Shown: positions 13,241 to 26,759, counted from the first letter of the stretch. The stretch is DNA of 64,000 bases from Mactra quadrangularis (GCA_025267735.1 CM046301.1:57245872-57309871); one strand, 5' to 3'. A program made the numbers and translations. The notes: generated by a model from the letters alone, not told the origin.

Positions 13241-13462
13241 GGCCACAACAAATTGATAATATGTTCTATGGATTCGCTCGCACCTAAATTTTGACGGATT
13301 TTACTAAAAAAATATTTTTAAAAATATTTCCTCGCTCGCCCATAAAAATTTGGTCAAACCGCTCTATAAAGCAAGTGAATAAAGACTTTTTTTTCTTCGC
13401 TCGCTCGCCCCATTTTTTCTCCCAGAAAAATCCATAGAACATATGATCAACTTGTTGTGGCC
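13241..13462. mobile_element. TTA-flanked MITE, copy 1 (Harbinger-like)
   Basis: The ends GGCCACAACAAATTGATNAT and their inverted counterpart (GTTGTGGCC) are flanked on both sides by TTA (13238-13240 and 13463-13465). A 3-bp TWA duplication is typical of PIF/Harbinger. The interior has CCTCGCTCGCCCATAAAAAT and GCAAGTGAATAAAGACTTTT. A second copy lies at 42889-43116. Confidence 0.75.
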
Positions 13463-13469
13463 TTACAAT

Positions 13470-14975
13470 ACATTTATTCATGACTTAGGTATTATGTGGC
13501 TGAAGGTGTTCATCACATACGATTTTCAAAGTACATACATGTACCAAACAAAATCTTAAGAACTTTCATATTTACTAGGGTGGAAGTTGAAAGTTTTAAA
13601 GATACTGAAAACCTCGATTTCAACATACTGAAATCGACAATTTCATAGGCCTATACATTACTCTTGCAGTTATTTTATTCTCAAAATACTGAAAACAGCA
13701 TTAACATTGAAAACTTTCATCCATGTAATTAGTTATAAGGGACTCCTCCACACACTAATCATTCAAATCGGTTCTTTGCCTTTAGTGTCTTATGATTACG
13801 TTGGTCCAAATAAAGTATTTTTTCTTTTGAAGTAATGAACCTCATGAGTTCATGGGCCGTTTCTTATCATTATTATACACAGTGAAATGTTACCAGTGAT
13901 TGAATCTGACAGTTGGTATTTACATTACGACATTTTTCTTTACACAAGTGTTTACAAAATCAAGTGAATTCTTAATGGTCTGTATTTACTATATATAAAG
14001 TATTTCTTTACTATTTAAGATTTATGGACACGCTGTGTATATATACAAAAGTATATTACAAGTTGTATTTGAACAGTTGAAGACAATCATATATTTTCAA
14101 TCATTTAAAAACTGTTTTATTGACTAAAAACTGAAAAGAATCGATACTCAAGTGATTGGTTTCCTAAGTCAAGTATGTCTAACACTCTTATAATATATGT
14201 TTTATATACACAATAAAACATATGACTGGTAATACTGTACCCTCCTGAAGTTCTAAGACAAATACAATTTTGAATTATGTAATTGATCACCTATACCCAC
14301 TATCTGACCACTAAATAATGTATTCATGGTGCATGGTTGGTGGGATGCGCAGACACTGACGCTGATGGATGTTCGGGGGGGGGGGCTTAGATTAGAATCC
14401 AACTTTGCACCTTGCTATCATGGATTTTCAGGGCTTTTATCCAGATTCCCCATCGACCATTTGGCATTCATTTTATTATTTTATATTATATCATCTCTTA
14501 ACCATTTTTATTCAATTATTTCCTAATTATGCATATGATTGTGAAGCGCTTTTGAACATATATTCAATATGAAAAAAAGCGCTATACAAATGCGGTATAT
14601 TAAAATAATACCCGTACGCTATGTACGCTTCCTTCGCAGCTCAGTGAATACTCAGTAGAAAGAGAACAAGTAAAACTTTCAACCAATGCACAGGAGAGTA
14701 CCACACCCCAAGTAGTTTTGCTGTATTAGAAACTCATTTGTGTAACATAGTTTAAATCCTATATTTATATTAAACCCTTTAATGCTTAATTTGGAATTTG
14801 CTCGGACGACTCTTATTTTTCAAGGATACATCGTAACATGTGAATTTGTTCAGCATAAAATCAGGAATTTGTCTGATGACTTTTGGAGGGCACTATACAT
14901 GTAATAAATTATGTTTAGTGACTTCTGCAACAAGTGTACTTGAAGTGTGAAATCAACTACATTGTGTATTTATAC
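13470..14975. other. noncoding stretch with a SINE/LINE 3'-tail motif
   Basis: AT-rich and without recognised genes. Around 14545-14595 the string AAGCGCTATACAAATGCGGT matches a 3'-tail motif frequently seen at the ends of metazoan SINEs and LINEs. A poly-G run sits at about 14375. Confidence 0.4.
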
Positions 14976-14977
14976 AC

Positions 14978-15353
14978 GGTGGCATATTTCTGCCACCAGA
15001 TAACCACATAACTAACTAGTTAGTAATGTGGTTAACTAGTTATGGTAACTAGTTAACCTCTTAAGTTAAGTGATCAACTAGATATGGTAACTAGTTAACC
15101 ACTTAAATAACTAGTTAGTTAAGTGGTTAACTAGTTACGGTAACTAGTTAACCACTTAACTTAATAAACTTAAGAGGTTAACTGTTTACTGTAACTAGTT
15201 AACTAACTAGTTAATTAAGAGATTAACTGGTTAAGATAACTAGTTAACCACTCAACTTAAATAACTTAAGAGGTTAACTAGTTACTGTAACTAGTTAACC
15301 TCTTAATGAACTAGTTGAGTTATGTGGTTTTCTGATGGTAGAAATATACCACC
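14978..15353. mobile_element. palindromic element built of AACTAGTTAACC units
   Basis: The ends GGTGGCATATTTCTGCCACC and the inverted TGGTAGAAATATACCACC form TIRs followed by ATAACCACATAACT-type sequence on both sides. Between them ACTAGTTAACCACTTAA-like units recur in both orientations, each itself partly palindromic. A terminal fragment of the same family is at about 47505-47575. Confidence 0.7.
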
Positions 15354-15383
15354 ATAAGCTAGTATTAGTTCTCCAGTTATGAT

Positions 15384-16164
15384 TAGGGCTGCAACGATTC
15401 GATTCGATACATCGAAACTCGATTGCAAGGGTGTCGATTCGATTTCGATTCGGGACCCGCGAGTTTCGATTCGATACTGACTTTTAAAAGTGTCTACATA
15501 AGTTATAACGATAAAAGCAAAGGCGCGCCTAAAAGTCAAAGTATACGTTGACAGTGAAACTGGGTTTCACTTTGTTACATTTCTGTTAAATTTCCATTAC
15601 GATTTTATGTAGCATGATTTGAAACTCTGTTCCAAATATACATTCTATAGTATATGCCCCGATCCTCCGCCAATTGGGTCGGTGTGATTGAATTTTACCT
15701 GTTCTGACAAACTGGAAGATATAAGGCTCCGCATGAGCAAGCCAAGTTTTGTTGTTAGTTTATTCAAATTTAAATAGTTTTGCATGTACAGTGTATATTT
15801 AACTAATATGTACAATAGTATACCAAGAACTGCATCTTTCTACAATTTATGAACCATGCTGTCTTTACGTTTTAAGTCGATATTACATTAATAATATATT
15901 TTCGCGACCTTTACATTCGTACCCAATCCATTTCGTACTTGAATAAAGCAAATATTAATTATCAGATTTTCGAGTTTTTTGTTATCCAATTTTAGTAACA
16001 ATTTTATTTAAATAATATTATTTAGTTTTAAGCTCAAATATATGTATACATGCATATTTGTAGTAAATTGTATTAATAAAAGAATCGAATCGAAAAAAAT
16101 CGAATCGAAAAAAAAATAATCGAATCGCATCGAATCGACTTTCTGGTGAATCGTTGCAGCACTA
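15384..16164. mobile_element. hAT-like MITE with perfect 8-bp target duplication
   Basis: The left end TAGGGCTGCAACGATTC and inverted right end TAGTGCTGCAACGATTC differ at one base. Both sides are flanked by GTTATGAT (15376-15383 and 16165-16172), an 8-bp duplication diagnostic of hAT transposons. Subterminal regions contain many ATTCGATTCGAT / ATCGAATCG repeats. No transposase is encoded in the 781 bp. Confidence 0.9.
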
Positions 16165-16255
16165 GTTATGATGACACAGCTTTGGATAAGTCATTAAAAT
16201 GAATCTAAGTAGATTAGGTTTGGACATACAGCCTTGCAATCACATTATTCATTCA

Positions 16256-16556
16256 TTTCAGGGTACAAGCAAGCCCCTAGTCCCTGGGGTTAGACAAAGT
16301 TGTAGTGCATAGGTCATATAACGGTAGTTAGTCAACCTACTCACTGTTCCTGGAAAGGCCCAATCTTACTAGGAGCATACTGTCATCAGTGACTGACAAC
16401 TGCCTTACATGATTAAGAATAATTGGTACATGAAGGAGGGAGAATGGCCGTAGAAATAATTTTATGACCAAGTTCCACTTATGTATGCCCGGCCTAGGAA
16501 TTGAACCAGCGACCCCTCGATCAGTAGCCTTGCGTGCTACAAATTCATTTTAGATT
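16256..16556 (-). repeat. SINE copy 2 with tRNA-like head
   Basis: The core AGGTCATATAACGGTAGTTA and AGTGACTGACAACTGCC are followed by ATTGAACCAGCGACCCCTCG. On the minus strand the latter is a diverged B-box region. The head therefore lies at the right end and the element is read on the minus strand. Confidence 0.75.
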
Positions 16557-16559
16557 CAC

Positions 16560-17610
16560 GGTGAAAATTTCCACACTACTTTTACTAATCACTGTCAAGC
16601 TCACTTCCTGGTACCCTCTGATACTATGCAATTAAGATAAAAAAGTTCTCTTTCTCAAAGAAACAAGATCTTAATTTAAGATAGGTTTGAAACAGATGTG
16701 GGGATTACCCAACATTAAAACCACTCAGTCATGCTAGCTTTACTGAATATTCATCTTCATGATCATCATCATCATCATCCAAGATGGGTATAAATACTTG
16801 CCATTATGTTGCTTTTATATCAAAGCAAATCCCTGAAACAGCCAATGTCCCCTAAAATCAACTTATACACCGAAGGTATCAATCTTTTTTAAGAGGAGTG
16901 ATAAGGCTGATACCAGTAAACCCTTAAGAATACTGAACTCAATGTATGGTATGTAGCATAGTGCACCACAGACCAGGTTATAAATCTTTATAGAAAATAA
17001 CTAGATATTGGAGCACATCCTTGTACCCCATTTGATTGGTTGATAGGTTTATCACCAGAAGGCACTTGTCGCAAAAAAATTTTGCAAAAGCATTCTGATT
17101 GGTCGATATAGGCAAAAATTATGAGGTTTTATTTTTGATATTGACTGTGAGGTCACAGAGGCTAGTAACAAGAACCTTGAAAGTCTCTTGATATGAGAAT
17201 GTTGGAGCATAGTATCTGTATATGAGAAAGCTATTGGAGAGTGAACTAGATTGTCTCAGAGGGACATTTAAACATAGTTGGCCAGTCAATGCTTTTAAAC
17301 ATTTTATAAAAGATAAGCAAATATATAGTTTGTTTATTTTCAACTGTCAAAACATGAATAATTTCATGGTGACTACAAGCTCTTTGTCTAACACTCGTGG
17401 TATTGAGATAGTGTGTAATCATTGACCGTGAAATTATTCAAACTTTGACAGTTTAGAAAAAAATTCACTAGACTTTTACACGTAATAATAAGGAGACTAG
17501 AAATCAACACAATTTTTTATTAAAGACATAACCATGCAACAAACATTTACAATGTACTAAAATATATTAACAGGATCATTATACATTATAACACAGTATG
17601 AAGGGGGTCC
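16560..17610. other. noncoding stretch
   Basis: Nothing recognised apart from an ATC microsatellite near 16755-16780. Overlapping small frames on both strands at 17119-17425 have no domains. Confidence 0.35.
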
Positions 17611-18956
17611 TCCTAAAACACTGACCGCTTAACTGACGAGTTAAATATAGTGCGCTTAACTGACGAGTTAAATATAGTGCAATTATGTTCTTAACTGACC
17701 AGTTAAACAAAGAAGGGATTAAAAATGACTGTATTGCTTGAGTGTTTTGGTGATATTGTTAGATTATTTTTATAAATTTTATGATGATGATGTGATTTAT
17801 TACCAAATTCAATAATGTCATTATAAAAAATAATAATATGTTTAAAAAAATGTAAAAAAAAAACTTAATTAAAAATAGAAAGATTAGATAGCGATATTTA
17901 TGATATTACATTAAGAATAATTTTTCAAATTAATATTTTCCGAGAATTTAACAAAAAGACAAGTGGTATTTATTTCAAAAGAAAATGATTATAATATTAT
18001 TGAATGTCAGAATATTTAACTGACCAAATGAGGGTAACATGTTTAACCGACCAAAATAAATAAAAATTGTTTTACTGACCAAATGAGTAAGGGGATTATA
18101 TTTTGATAAAAAGCGTTAAATGAGCAAACTAATGTCTTACGCTTTACTGACCATTTAGTCATTGGTAAAATAAGAAATAAGATGTTTTTTAGCAAATTAA
18201 ATGGCCAAATAACTATAAAACGCTTAACTGACGAAAAGAATATTGAACGAATTACTGACCAACGATTGCACGGATCAATAAACACTCTATGTTCAACTGG
18301 TCAGCGTTTTAGGATGTCAATTCTTAACTGACCAGTTAAATATAGAGTGGTTATTCGACCATGAAAATATAACTGACCAAATTGAAAAAAAAACATATAT
18401 AGAAAAGTTAGATTTGTTTTGTTTATTGCAATTGTAGATAAATAATTAAAGGATATGAACTTAAATTTTTTAAACTTACCAAATATTGAAAGCTAAACTG
18501 AATAAATATAGAATGCTTAACTGACCAAATGAATATATAAGGCTTAACTGACCAAATGAATATAGAGTGCTTATATATTATATATTAAATAATTTTATTC
18601 GGAAAATACGTCTTGCCTTACTGTTATATACACTGAAATTAATTAATTTGTGAAAAATTATCATATGCATATTGCTATCGCATTTTTCTACTTCAAAGTA
18701 TCTTTTTTGCAATTTCATAAAAAAATCTAATTATACTTTTTTATAAGGACATTATTGAATTAGATAATATATCACATCATCATCATAAAATTTCAACAAA
18801 AACACCAACAATATCAACAAAACACTCACGCAATACAGTCATTTTTAATCACTTATTTATTCAACTGGTCAGTTAAGAACATAATTGCACTATATTTAAC
18901 TCGTTAGTTAAGCGCACTATATTTAACTCGTCAGTTAAGCGGTCAGTGTTTTAGGA
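17611..18956. mobile_element. foldback element (TTAACTGACC family), copy 1
   Basis: The left end TCCTAAAACACTGACCGC is inverted at the right end (to 18956). The TIRs extend several hundred bases and include duplicated TTAACTGACGAGTTAAATAT units and CTGTATTGCTTGAGTGTTTT. The interior carries many TTAACTGACCAAATGA repeats. There is no coding capacity. The sequence around 18158-18372 is inverted relative to copy 2 (61262-62568). Confidence 0.85.
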
Positions 18957-19129
18957 TTCGCCTGTGCGCATGCGTCAAAATCGCAGAGACTAAAAAACGT
19001 ACGATTTTACTGGAAGAGTACGATGGCGTTAGTAAGACGGTCATAAGATAAATCGTACCTAAGTCGTACATCTAAATCGTACAATAAGATCTTTGAAAAT
19101 AGTACGATGTTTAGGAAGACGCCCCCCAG

Positions 19130-20398
19130 GGTACTAGACAAGGCGGATGCAGTTCCCTCATATTATATCTATTGTACATCAATGAACTTATTAATAAATT
19201 ACAATCAAGTAACTTAGGCATCTGTGTTTATAACCAAAATACATCAAGCCCAACAGTCGCCGATGACATGCTGCTGATATCGTTTTCAAAGTCTGGTCTT
19301 CAGAAAATGTTAAATATTTGTGACCAGTACTCAAAACAATGGCGGTATTTGTACAACCCCACAAAGTGTTCTGTAGTGGTTTTTAACGAGACAGAGAATG
19401 AATACAACAAACAATGTAGACAGTGGTATCTCGGAGACAACCTTATAAATGAAACTGAAAATTATGTGCATCTAGGAATACAAATATATGAATAACATAA
19501 TAAAAATGAACGAATCAAGTAAAAAACAGCGATGTATTTTATTGAGTATTATGAGTAATACATTTTATAGTACAAGTCTTAGTCCAGCAACCTAAAGAAC
19601 TATTTATAAGAATATAGTGTTACCAAAATCTTTATAAGGATGTCCACTATGGAATAATGTACCCAGCTCGAGCATGTTGACTTTAGAACGATCACATCGT
19701 TATTGTGTTAAGCTTATGCAAAGGCTCCCAAGTTATACAGACACTGATCTATCATTGTGCTTACTGGGGGTATCAAATATAGAAACTGAGATCAATCATC
19801 AAAAACTCCAATTTCTGGGGCAACTTTGTCGCCTTCCAACTAAATACCTGTCGAAGAAAATCTTTCTTAATAGACTAATTCATTATATCAACGACGAGAG
19901 GCAAGTCCTTGGCTTTATCCCAGATATTATGAGGTTACTAAATATATATAACTTAACTGAAAAATTAAATGCATAGGTTTATACATTAAAAGTGGATCAT
20001 TCCCATCAAAATATCAATGGAATCATATTTTAGCTAGACATGTTTTGAATATTAATACTCGTGAACAATTGAACATAATTCACAATAAACAACCGGAAAT
20101 GTCCAGTATTTTACGTGAAAATCGTCCTTGTATTTTTTGGACAAAAATAAGGACGGCTCCAGAGAAAAGACATTTTTATAAGTGCGCAGTTAATACACTC
20201 GCAAAATTGATGTCATGTAGTATACCTGCACTGTGCTCAAAATGTAGACTTATGACTGATGACATTATTGTACATAATATATATCACTGTACTTCATATG
20301 ACACTTACAGACTTAAAATGTGGACTGACCTATTGGACAGAATGGGTATCATTGATTACTCTATATTAATACATAAATCTATGAAAAGTCAATGATTG
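19130..20398 (+). pseudogene. non-LTR retrotransposon (LINE) remnant, reverse transcriptase C-terminal part
   Basis: The first piece (19130-19495) opens in frame with GTRQGG, continues through LLYINELINK and contains VADDMLLIS, the catalytic ADD motif of RT palm domains. It then hits a stop. A second open piece (19674-19976, LERSHRYCVKLMQRLP ... KLQFLGQLCRLPTKYLSKK) and a third (20045-20395) follow in other frames. The third carries a CSKC-x-H-x-C cluster (CSKCRLMTDD ... VHNIYHC) like the C-terminal zinc knuckle of many LINEs. The RT N-terminal half and endonuclease are absent, and stops and frame changes separate the pieces. It is therefore a 5'-truncated, decayed copy. The clade is not determined. 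Confidence 0.85.
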
Positions 20399-20399
20399 G

Positions 20400-21174
20400 A
20401 ACTCATTACCGGACTTTGATAGTATATCAGATGCTCAACAAATATTTATATTATACTTACAACGATTAACATAAGCTCAATACAAGATGTAATTCGTTGT
20501 ATTTATATAAACAGTAGCATTTATCATTATGTATAAGCTCTTTTGTTTAATTTTGTTTAGCTGTATGTGATGCATGCACCAACCCCGCTGATGTACATGA
20601 ATATGGCAATATATCCTTTATTGTCCGTGAGTACTAAAGTATCGTAATGTTTGAATTACTATATAATATCATCGAGGGTGATGTATGCATTGATTACAGA
20701 TGTATAAAGCCGAACAATACATTCATGTACATTCCTATTTTTGTAATTTTGTGTATATGCCATTGTATTGTATGTTTCTTATCTAATGTAGTACATGTTC
20801 TTTGCTATCCGATCTCGGAGGTAATAAAAGTATATACCATGCAAAATTTTGCATTTGTCCAATAGAATGAGATTATATAATATAATGGGTATTTCGAAAG
20901 CCAGCTTAGACTGCTACGTCAAACAAAAAATATGGCGTAAGTTACAAATCAATACATTATAACACTCACTTAGAGGACCGTGAAAATGCGGGTAGAGTTC
21001 AACTTGTTACGTTTTACACATACTAAGACGCGTGTTAACGTTATAATGTATAGAACTTTTTATGGCGCTATAATTGAGTACTTTAAGTGAGTATGCGGGC
21101 GGAGAATTTTGGGTTCGATAGTAATCTAACTGAGCCTGAAAAAATGATCTAAAACAAACAAAAAGCCATCAATT
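20400..21174. other. LINE 3' flank and noncoding stretch
   Basis: The first few hundred bases may be the untranslated tail of the LINE remnant; no clear terminus was found. Nothing else recognised. Confidence 0.35.
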
Positions 21175-22355
21175 AGGGACTTTAGAAAGTTATCTTTTCC
21201 TGATAAAATTCAATTGGTAAGTTGGTCCTTACAGTTGGAATCCTCGGATTTTATTCTTGAATTCCTATAGACCTATAAAAAATTAACATCATAAGTATAG
21301 CAAAATTTATAAAAGAAGCTCTATCTATCAGGAATCGTTGTATTAACACTTAATTACTGTTTATAATATATTATATTGTATTTTGTTACTGTTTTGTTAT
21401 TGTTTAACTGTTTCATTATATTGAATATTGTATTTGATATATATTTTTGAATGTTTGGTCTTTGCCATGAGAATTGTAAATGGCCAAAGGCATATGTAAA
21501 TGCCGTTATTTGCCAATAAAGATGTATGTATGTATGTATGTTATGAAGTCTATAAATAGTAACAAGTAGCTGATAAGAAATACAGGTAACCATTTGGTGG
21601 TTGGCAAGAAATGATAGAGAGTAGATAAAATGAAAAACACTATAATTTTAAAATTGCAATAACTAAGTCATTTTTCATCAAACAATTTAGTATCTTATAT
21701 CATCAGAAAGGTCTTAAAATTCATATTTTGAATATTTTAAAATTATTTGTCAAAACAGAAATGTTTTTTATAAGCGAGTGTTTAAACCTAGTGCTTTAAA
21801 CCGGCAAGAAGATTGTTCAAAAGAGAGGTTTTAATCATCTAATATATCTTTTTCAAATCAAAATTTTGGCAACCTCCTTATATTTTAAAAATATGAATTT
21901 TAAAAGCTTTCTATCAATATAAATATTATAAAAATCGGCCCATAAATAAAAAAGTTATCATGATTTAAAAATTCTGCTGAGCACTATCAAATGTATGTAA
22001 ACATTGGTTTCTTTCTGCCAACCAGTAGACAAGCTAAATATAGGTAGCAGGTGCTTGTGACATCATCCGTGAACTGGTCTATATTAGGATAGAGACATAT
22101 CTCTGGGTAGTTATCTATGTCTCTGATTATGATAACAAAATATTTTATCTAAGGTCTTTCTTGTTAACGAAGATATTACCATAAAAATACATAGCTTGAA
22201 TTTTAAACAAATTAAATGATTTACAAAAAAAAAGTTATTTAAGAATAATTTTGGCAAATTGACATTGGAAAGTGAGGGTAAAATCCGAGTAATTCAACTA
22301 ATTAGACCTACCTATTTGAAGAGTATACAAGGGGAAATAACTGACTAAAGTCCCT
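21175..22355. mobile_element. candidate TIR element with AGGGACTTTAG ends
   Basis: AGGGACTTTAGAAAGTTATC at the left matches the inverted right end AGGGACTTTAGTCAGTTAT imperfectly, and similarity continues for about 40 bases. A LINE-like 3' tail with (TATG)n lies inside at about 21460-21542. No transposase frame is visible. Confidence 0.45.
21460..21542 (+). repeat. LINE/SINE 3' tail with (TATG)n
   Basis: GGCCAAAGGCATATGTAAAT, then TTGCCAATAAAGATG, is followed by tandem TATG. This is the usual layout of a non-LTR 3' terminus. Confidence 0.5.
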
Positions 22356-22359
22356 TATT

Positions 22360-23550
22360 AAATATGCCATAAATAGGTGTCACTATTTTACCTAAGGTGT
22401 AATATGGGCTATATGTACAATTTATTATTTAAAATTCGAACAGAAATTTATTTCACCATTTCAAAGTCTTGTATTCCCCGAGAATTCCAGAGCACATGTT
22501 AGCGTTTAAAGATAATAACAATGTATCGCCTATCTTAATCCAGCTAAAGTTCCTAAGCATTGTAACATAATTACTCTAAACACGTGTAGCATATTCACTT
22601 CAAATACTTGTGTGGCTAAACAGTATTCAGTTCGAATACGGTGTTGCATATAATCACCAGCATTAATTCTAACGAGGAAGTTAATAACAACATTTTGTCT
22701 AGAGATATCATTTAATATAACGGTCCATGGTCGTATAGTTTAACATTCGTAATACAAAGTCCACTGTCAATACTTAATTATAATGGTACAATAATAATAA
22801 CTTTGGTGCGAGCAGCCCGCAAGGGCGCTCACGCAGCCCTCAACGTTACTTTCTCGTATTTTTACTCTTACTGAACTCCCCTAGCATGGTAGTTTTTGGT
22901 ATATAAAGGGATCTACTGATGAACTTAATCTCCCAACTAATATGCTGTTCAACAGTGATAATGGATGAAATAATTGATATGATGTATGTCATAATAAGCA
23001 ATAATTCTTACAGTTAGCTAAGACGTGTTTGCATAGGATCTACTAGCTCGAGTGCAACTTTCATATTTGTAAGCAACGTATCAATTTCTGTCTGAGAAAT
23101 ACAGATGAACAACCTTGTGGTCATATAAGATTATTGCTGATTAACATAAACATCTGCTCATTTATGAAATTATTACTGAATAAACATTTACTTCTGCTCG
23201 TTACGCCATAGCATCATCAGACACCGCTTTTAAATAAAATGTTAAAAACTTAAAATTTTATATAGTTGACAGAAAAAACGTGAATGTAAAGTATGGCATG
23301 ACAAAAAATACTAGTTAAAACATGTCATCAAATCTAAACAATACTCACAAGATAGCCAATACATCACAAAACTAATAACCCACATAGTTGAAATTATATG
23401 ACTAAGACTAGGCCTCATTGTGAACGAGAGGATGTTGTTAATATGACAATCTTTTAGATTTAGAATAAACAAAATTATTACAAAAAATAAGTAGTGAAAA
23501 AAATTAAAAAGAGAAAACGCTGACTAATTCCTTTGAAGAAATAAACAATT
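22360..23550. other. noncoding stretch with small GC-rich patch
   Basis: A GC-rich patch (GCGAGCAGCCCGCAAGGGCG at about 22808) stands out; otherwise AT-rich without recognised features. Confidence 0.35.
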
Positions 23551-25741
23551 AAGTTTTATAAAACCGCAAAACACATTGCGAGTAATTGTATAAATCATTT
23601 TAAATTTTTAATGAATAATGTTGACAATAATGCTAGAATGCAGGCACGAGTGCATTGCAAGTGAAACAAGACACTTCTAAAGTTTCTATTTTGTCATATT
23701 TTTGTAATTTATGAATCCCTTAAAGCCACCATCTTGCACAGGGTAACACTATTTGCTAAATCATGAGCTAGACACTGGGTTCAAATTAGAAGTGTATACA
23801 CTTATAGAATTGACATCTAATTTCTCTCTATCCTTGTAAATGACAAAACAAATTATACTACAAACTTTGATAGAAATGTGCGTTTGATATTTCTCCTTTT
23901 TGATCAATTGATAGAGTATTTACAGTGAAATAAAGAACACTCATGATCCAGTTGTGATATCAAGATCGAACTTGAAATCCTATTGCAATTTCCCTTAATA
24001 CTATCAAAATGTGTTACAATGTCGACATAAGTTCTTTCATTTGCTTTGGCATTAATGTACGTTTATAATACCTTGAAATGTAATTGAACTTGAACATAAT
24101 ACTTTCAATATCATTTGTCTTTTTCTTTGTTTATAACCTGCTTTTAGTACATATTGATTATTATTGAAGTGGCAAACATATATGGAAAAGTGGTCGTTAT
24201 TCTAAGTATATTAAAATTTCGTATAACAACTTATGTTGTTCAATGAATTAAATATTATCAGAATAGTGTCTCTAAATTAACATCTTAGAAACAAGTTGCT
24301 TCTAGAGTCGACTGACAAGCTAGTATCAATTATTTAATATTCGCAAGACAAAGAGATATAAAACCTAAACATGTCGCTGTATACTCATTAGTGTGGAGTA
24401 ATGTCTATTTATGTGACTTAATTTTCCAGCTTTTATCATTCATTTTGACCACCATCTCGCATTCTTGAAGTAATCCAAGAATACCAGTATGGCACCAATC
24501 GGTTGCATTAATAAAAGTGGATTAACGAGAAAATAAAATGCATTGAAATTATTTGGTATTCCCCACTCTATGACTTAACTCATTGAGGTTGATATATACC
24601 TAACAGCTAGTTATTTACGCCCTTCTAGCCGCCATCTTGGATTTTGTGAATTGTCCAATGATGCCAGAGTGGCAATAACCAGTTATATAAACTCAGGTAT
24701 AACTACAAAAATGCATTATTTCTTTCGATATGCCTCTATGTACGATTTGGCTCATTGTGGTTGACATATATGACAAATGTGGCCTTTATACGCCATTTTG
24801 TCCGCCATCTTGGAATGGAGAATAAACGAAGGGTACCAAAATTGCATGAAATAATATTGCAGATAATGTTAGACTAATTTTAGCTTTTTAAATGATTAGA
24901 CTGTGATAAAGATGGATTTATTATAGATTCGTCGTTTCTCATCCGCCATTTTGTCCGCCATCTTGGATTGGAGAATAAACGATGGGTACGAAAATTGCAT
25001 GAAATAATATTGCAGATAATGTTAGACTAAGTTTAGCTTTTTGAATGATTAGACTGTGATAAAGATGGATTTATTATTGATTCATCGTTTCTCATCCGCC
25101 ATTTTGTCCGCCATCTTGAATTTTGGGAGTTGCCCAAGAGTGCCGAAGTGGCATCATCCAGTTTCGGAAACTTCAGTGTCTAAGCTTCAAGAAAATGCAA
25201 AAACATGTTCTACATCCTTTCATACATGGTTCAGTCGATTTTTGTAGTTTATATACCGAAAAACTAGCTTGAATAATGTAAAAAGTTGTAAATTTGTTGT
25301 AAAAAACTTAGGCTTTATGGATAGATAAATGTCTTCTGTATCGAAACTTGAAGACCTGGTGAGAATATTCGAAAAAATAACGGAATTATGCATGTTTCTG
25401 TGACGCAAGGGTTAATTTTCAAAATTTTGATGTTGGACCCCTTGTATATATTATAGGTATAAATGATTATCGTTAGGAATCCCTGTGAGTAGCATTAAAG
25501 GGACACTACTCCAATTGATTTTGCATTGCTATCTAAAGGTCGAAAAGTTTTGGGGATGAATCGTCTCACTCGGAGTCAGACATTCTCTTCGTTTTGGATG
25601 GTCTACGTTAGACCGTACCCCAGCCTAACATTCAAATCGTTCCGAATGCATTCAAATGCCATTAAGAATAAAAAAAACTTACAAGATACACAAAATGTCA
25701 CCAAACAAATAACCCTCATTCTGTAATGTTCTGAAAGTTAA
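23551..25741 (+). repeat. giant inverted repeat, left arm
   Basis: This 2191-bp arm is the reverse complement of 28115-30305. Paired positions sum to 53856 at every point I checked, so there are no net indels. I found only isolated base differences, for example near 23875, 24075 and 24985. The outer edge is AAGTTTTATAAAACCGC and pairing stops abruptly one base outside it. The inner edge is CTGAAAGTTAA. Small open frames recur identically in both arms but show no domains. The arm contains a tandem array of CCGCCATTTTG units (24449-25255). Confidence 0.97.
24449..25255 (+). repeat. tandem array of ~153-bp CCGCCAT units
   Basis: Starts of CCGCCATTTTGTCCGCCATC-like headers at about 24790, 24943 and 25096 are 153 bp apart, with two nearly identical units. 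Older, diverged units of about 160-180 bp precede them (from 24449 and 24628). The mirror copy lies in the right arm, and diverged relatives lie at 32690-33235. Confidence 0.85.
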
Positions 25742-26755
25742 GGTAGAATACCCATAATACACATATCAAGGAATAAGACTTTTGCTACTTTCTTTATAAT
25801 CAGGATCACAACCTAGATTCACTGGCAAAATATTTTAAATTTTTACCGTCAAATAAATTTTTTATAACATTTTTTTGAAAATTGAGTTATAAGTAAGAAT
25901 CACACTATAAATTGGAAGGGGTATATGTCTTTAAAATGTAAAATTGAATTAAATAATCAAATTATTTTCATAAATTTTGTTTGATAAAATTCACAATACT
26001 TTAATGAATGCAAATACATCAACTTTAATAACTTTACCTTGGTATTTTTACACACATACCAAGTTAATAATAGGGAGACCCAACAGAAAATGTGACGATT
26101 TTCACCAGCTATAAAAACTACAAGTCCGTATCCTTATTTTTTGACAATGAAAACAGTTTCTGCACTCCTAGTTACACATTTAATAATTTACCTTAAACCA
26201 TATGGCAATGAATAAAACAAAGAACAAAAACTTTTACCACAGATAACTAAACAAAATGCCATTTTAATACATCAACCCCCTTTTTGAAAAAATGTCAAAA
26301 CTCTAGTGACCATCATAATATGAAGTAAACTCATCTTTACAGTATATATTTTACTTTTAAACGCCATTATTGACAATTTAAAGATAAAATAATGGTATTT
26401 TACGGTCTAATTGCATTAATCATCAACAACTTATTGATTACGAATTTGTTCGGGGACGAATCTGTTAGGGGACGAATCTTTTCGTCCATTGTTTGAATTG
26501 GATTTTTAAACTTACGGTTTAAACTTTTTACACGAATTCTATCTATTTTCTCAAATAATTGAGAGAATTAATATTCTTGTGAGGTAATACAATAAAAATA
26601 TTAATAATATCTGAAAAATGAGGCATTTACACAATAAAAAAGTACATCCGATCTTTATCGATTGATAACGACACCGACGAAAACCGCTTACGTAATTTGT
26701 CGACATGACCCGACATCGCCCGAAGTTTGACAGCAGCTATTATGGGAGTTCTGCC
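25742..26755. mobile_element. TTAA-bounded TIR element A
   Basis: The left end GGTAGAATACCCATAATA and inverted right end GGCAGAACTCCCATAATA match at 15 of 18 bases. TTAA lies directly outside on both sides (25738-25741 and 26756-26759). TTAA targets are used by piggyBac and Kolobok transposons; no transposase is encoded, so the family is undecided. Confidence 0.7.
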
Positions 26756-26759
26756 TTAA

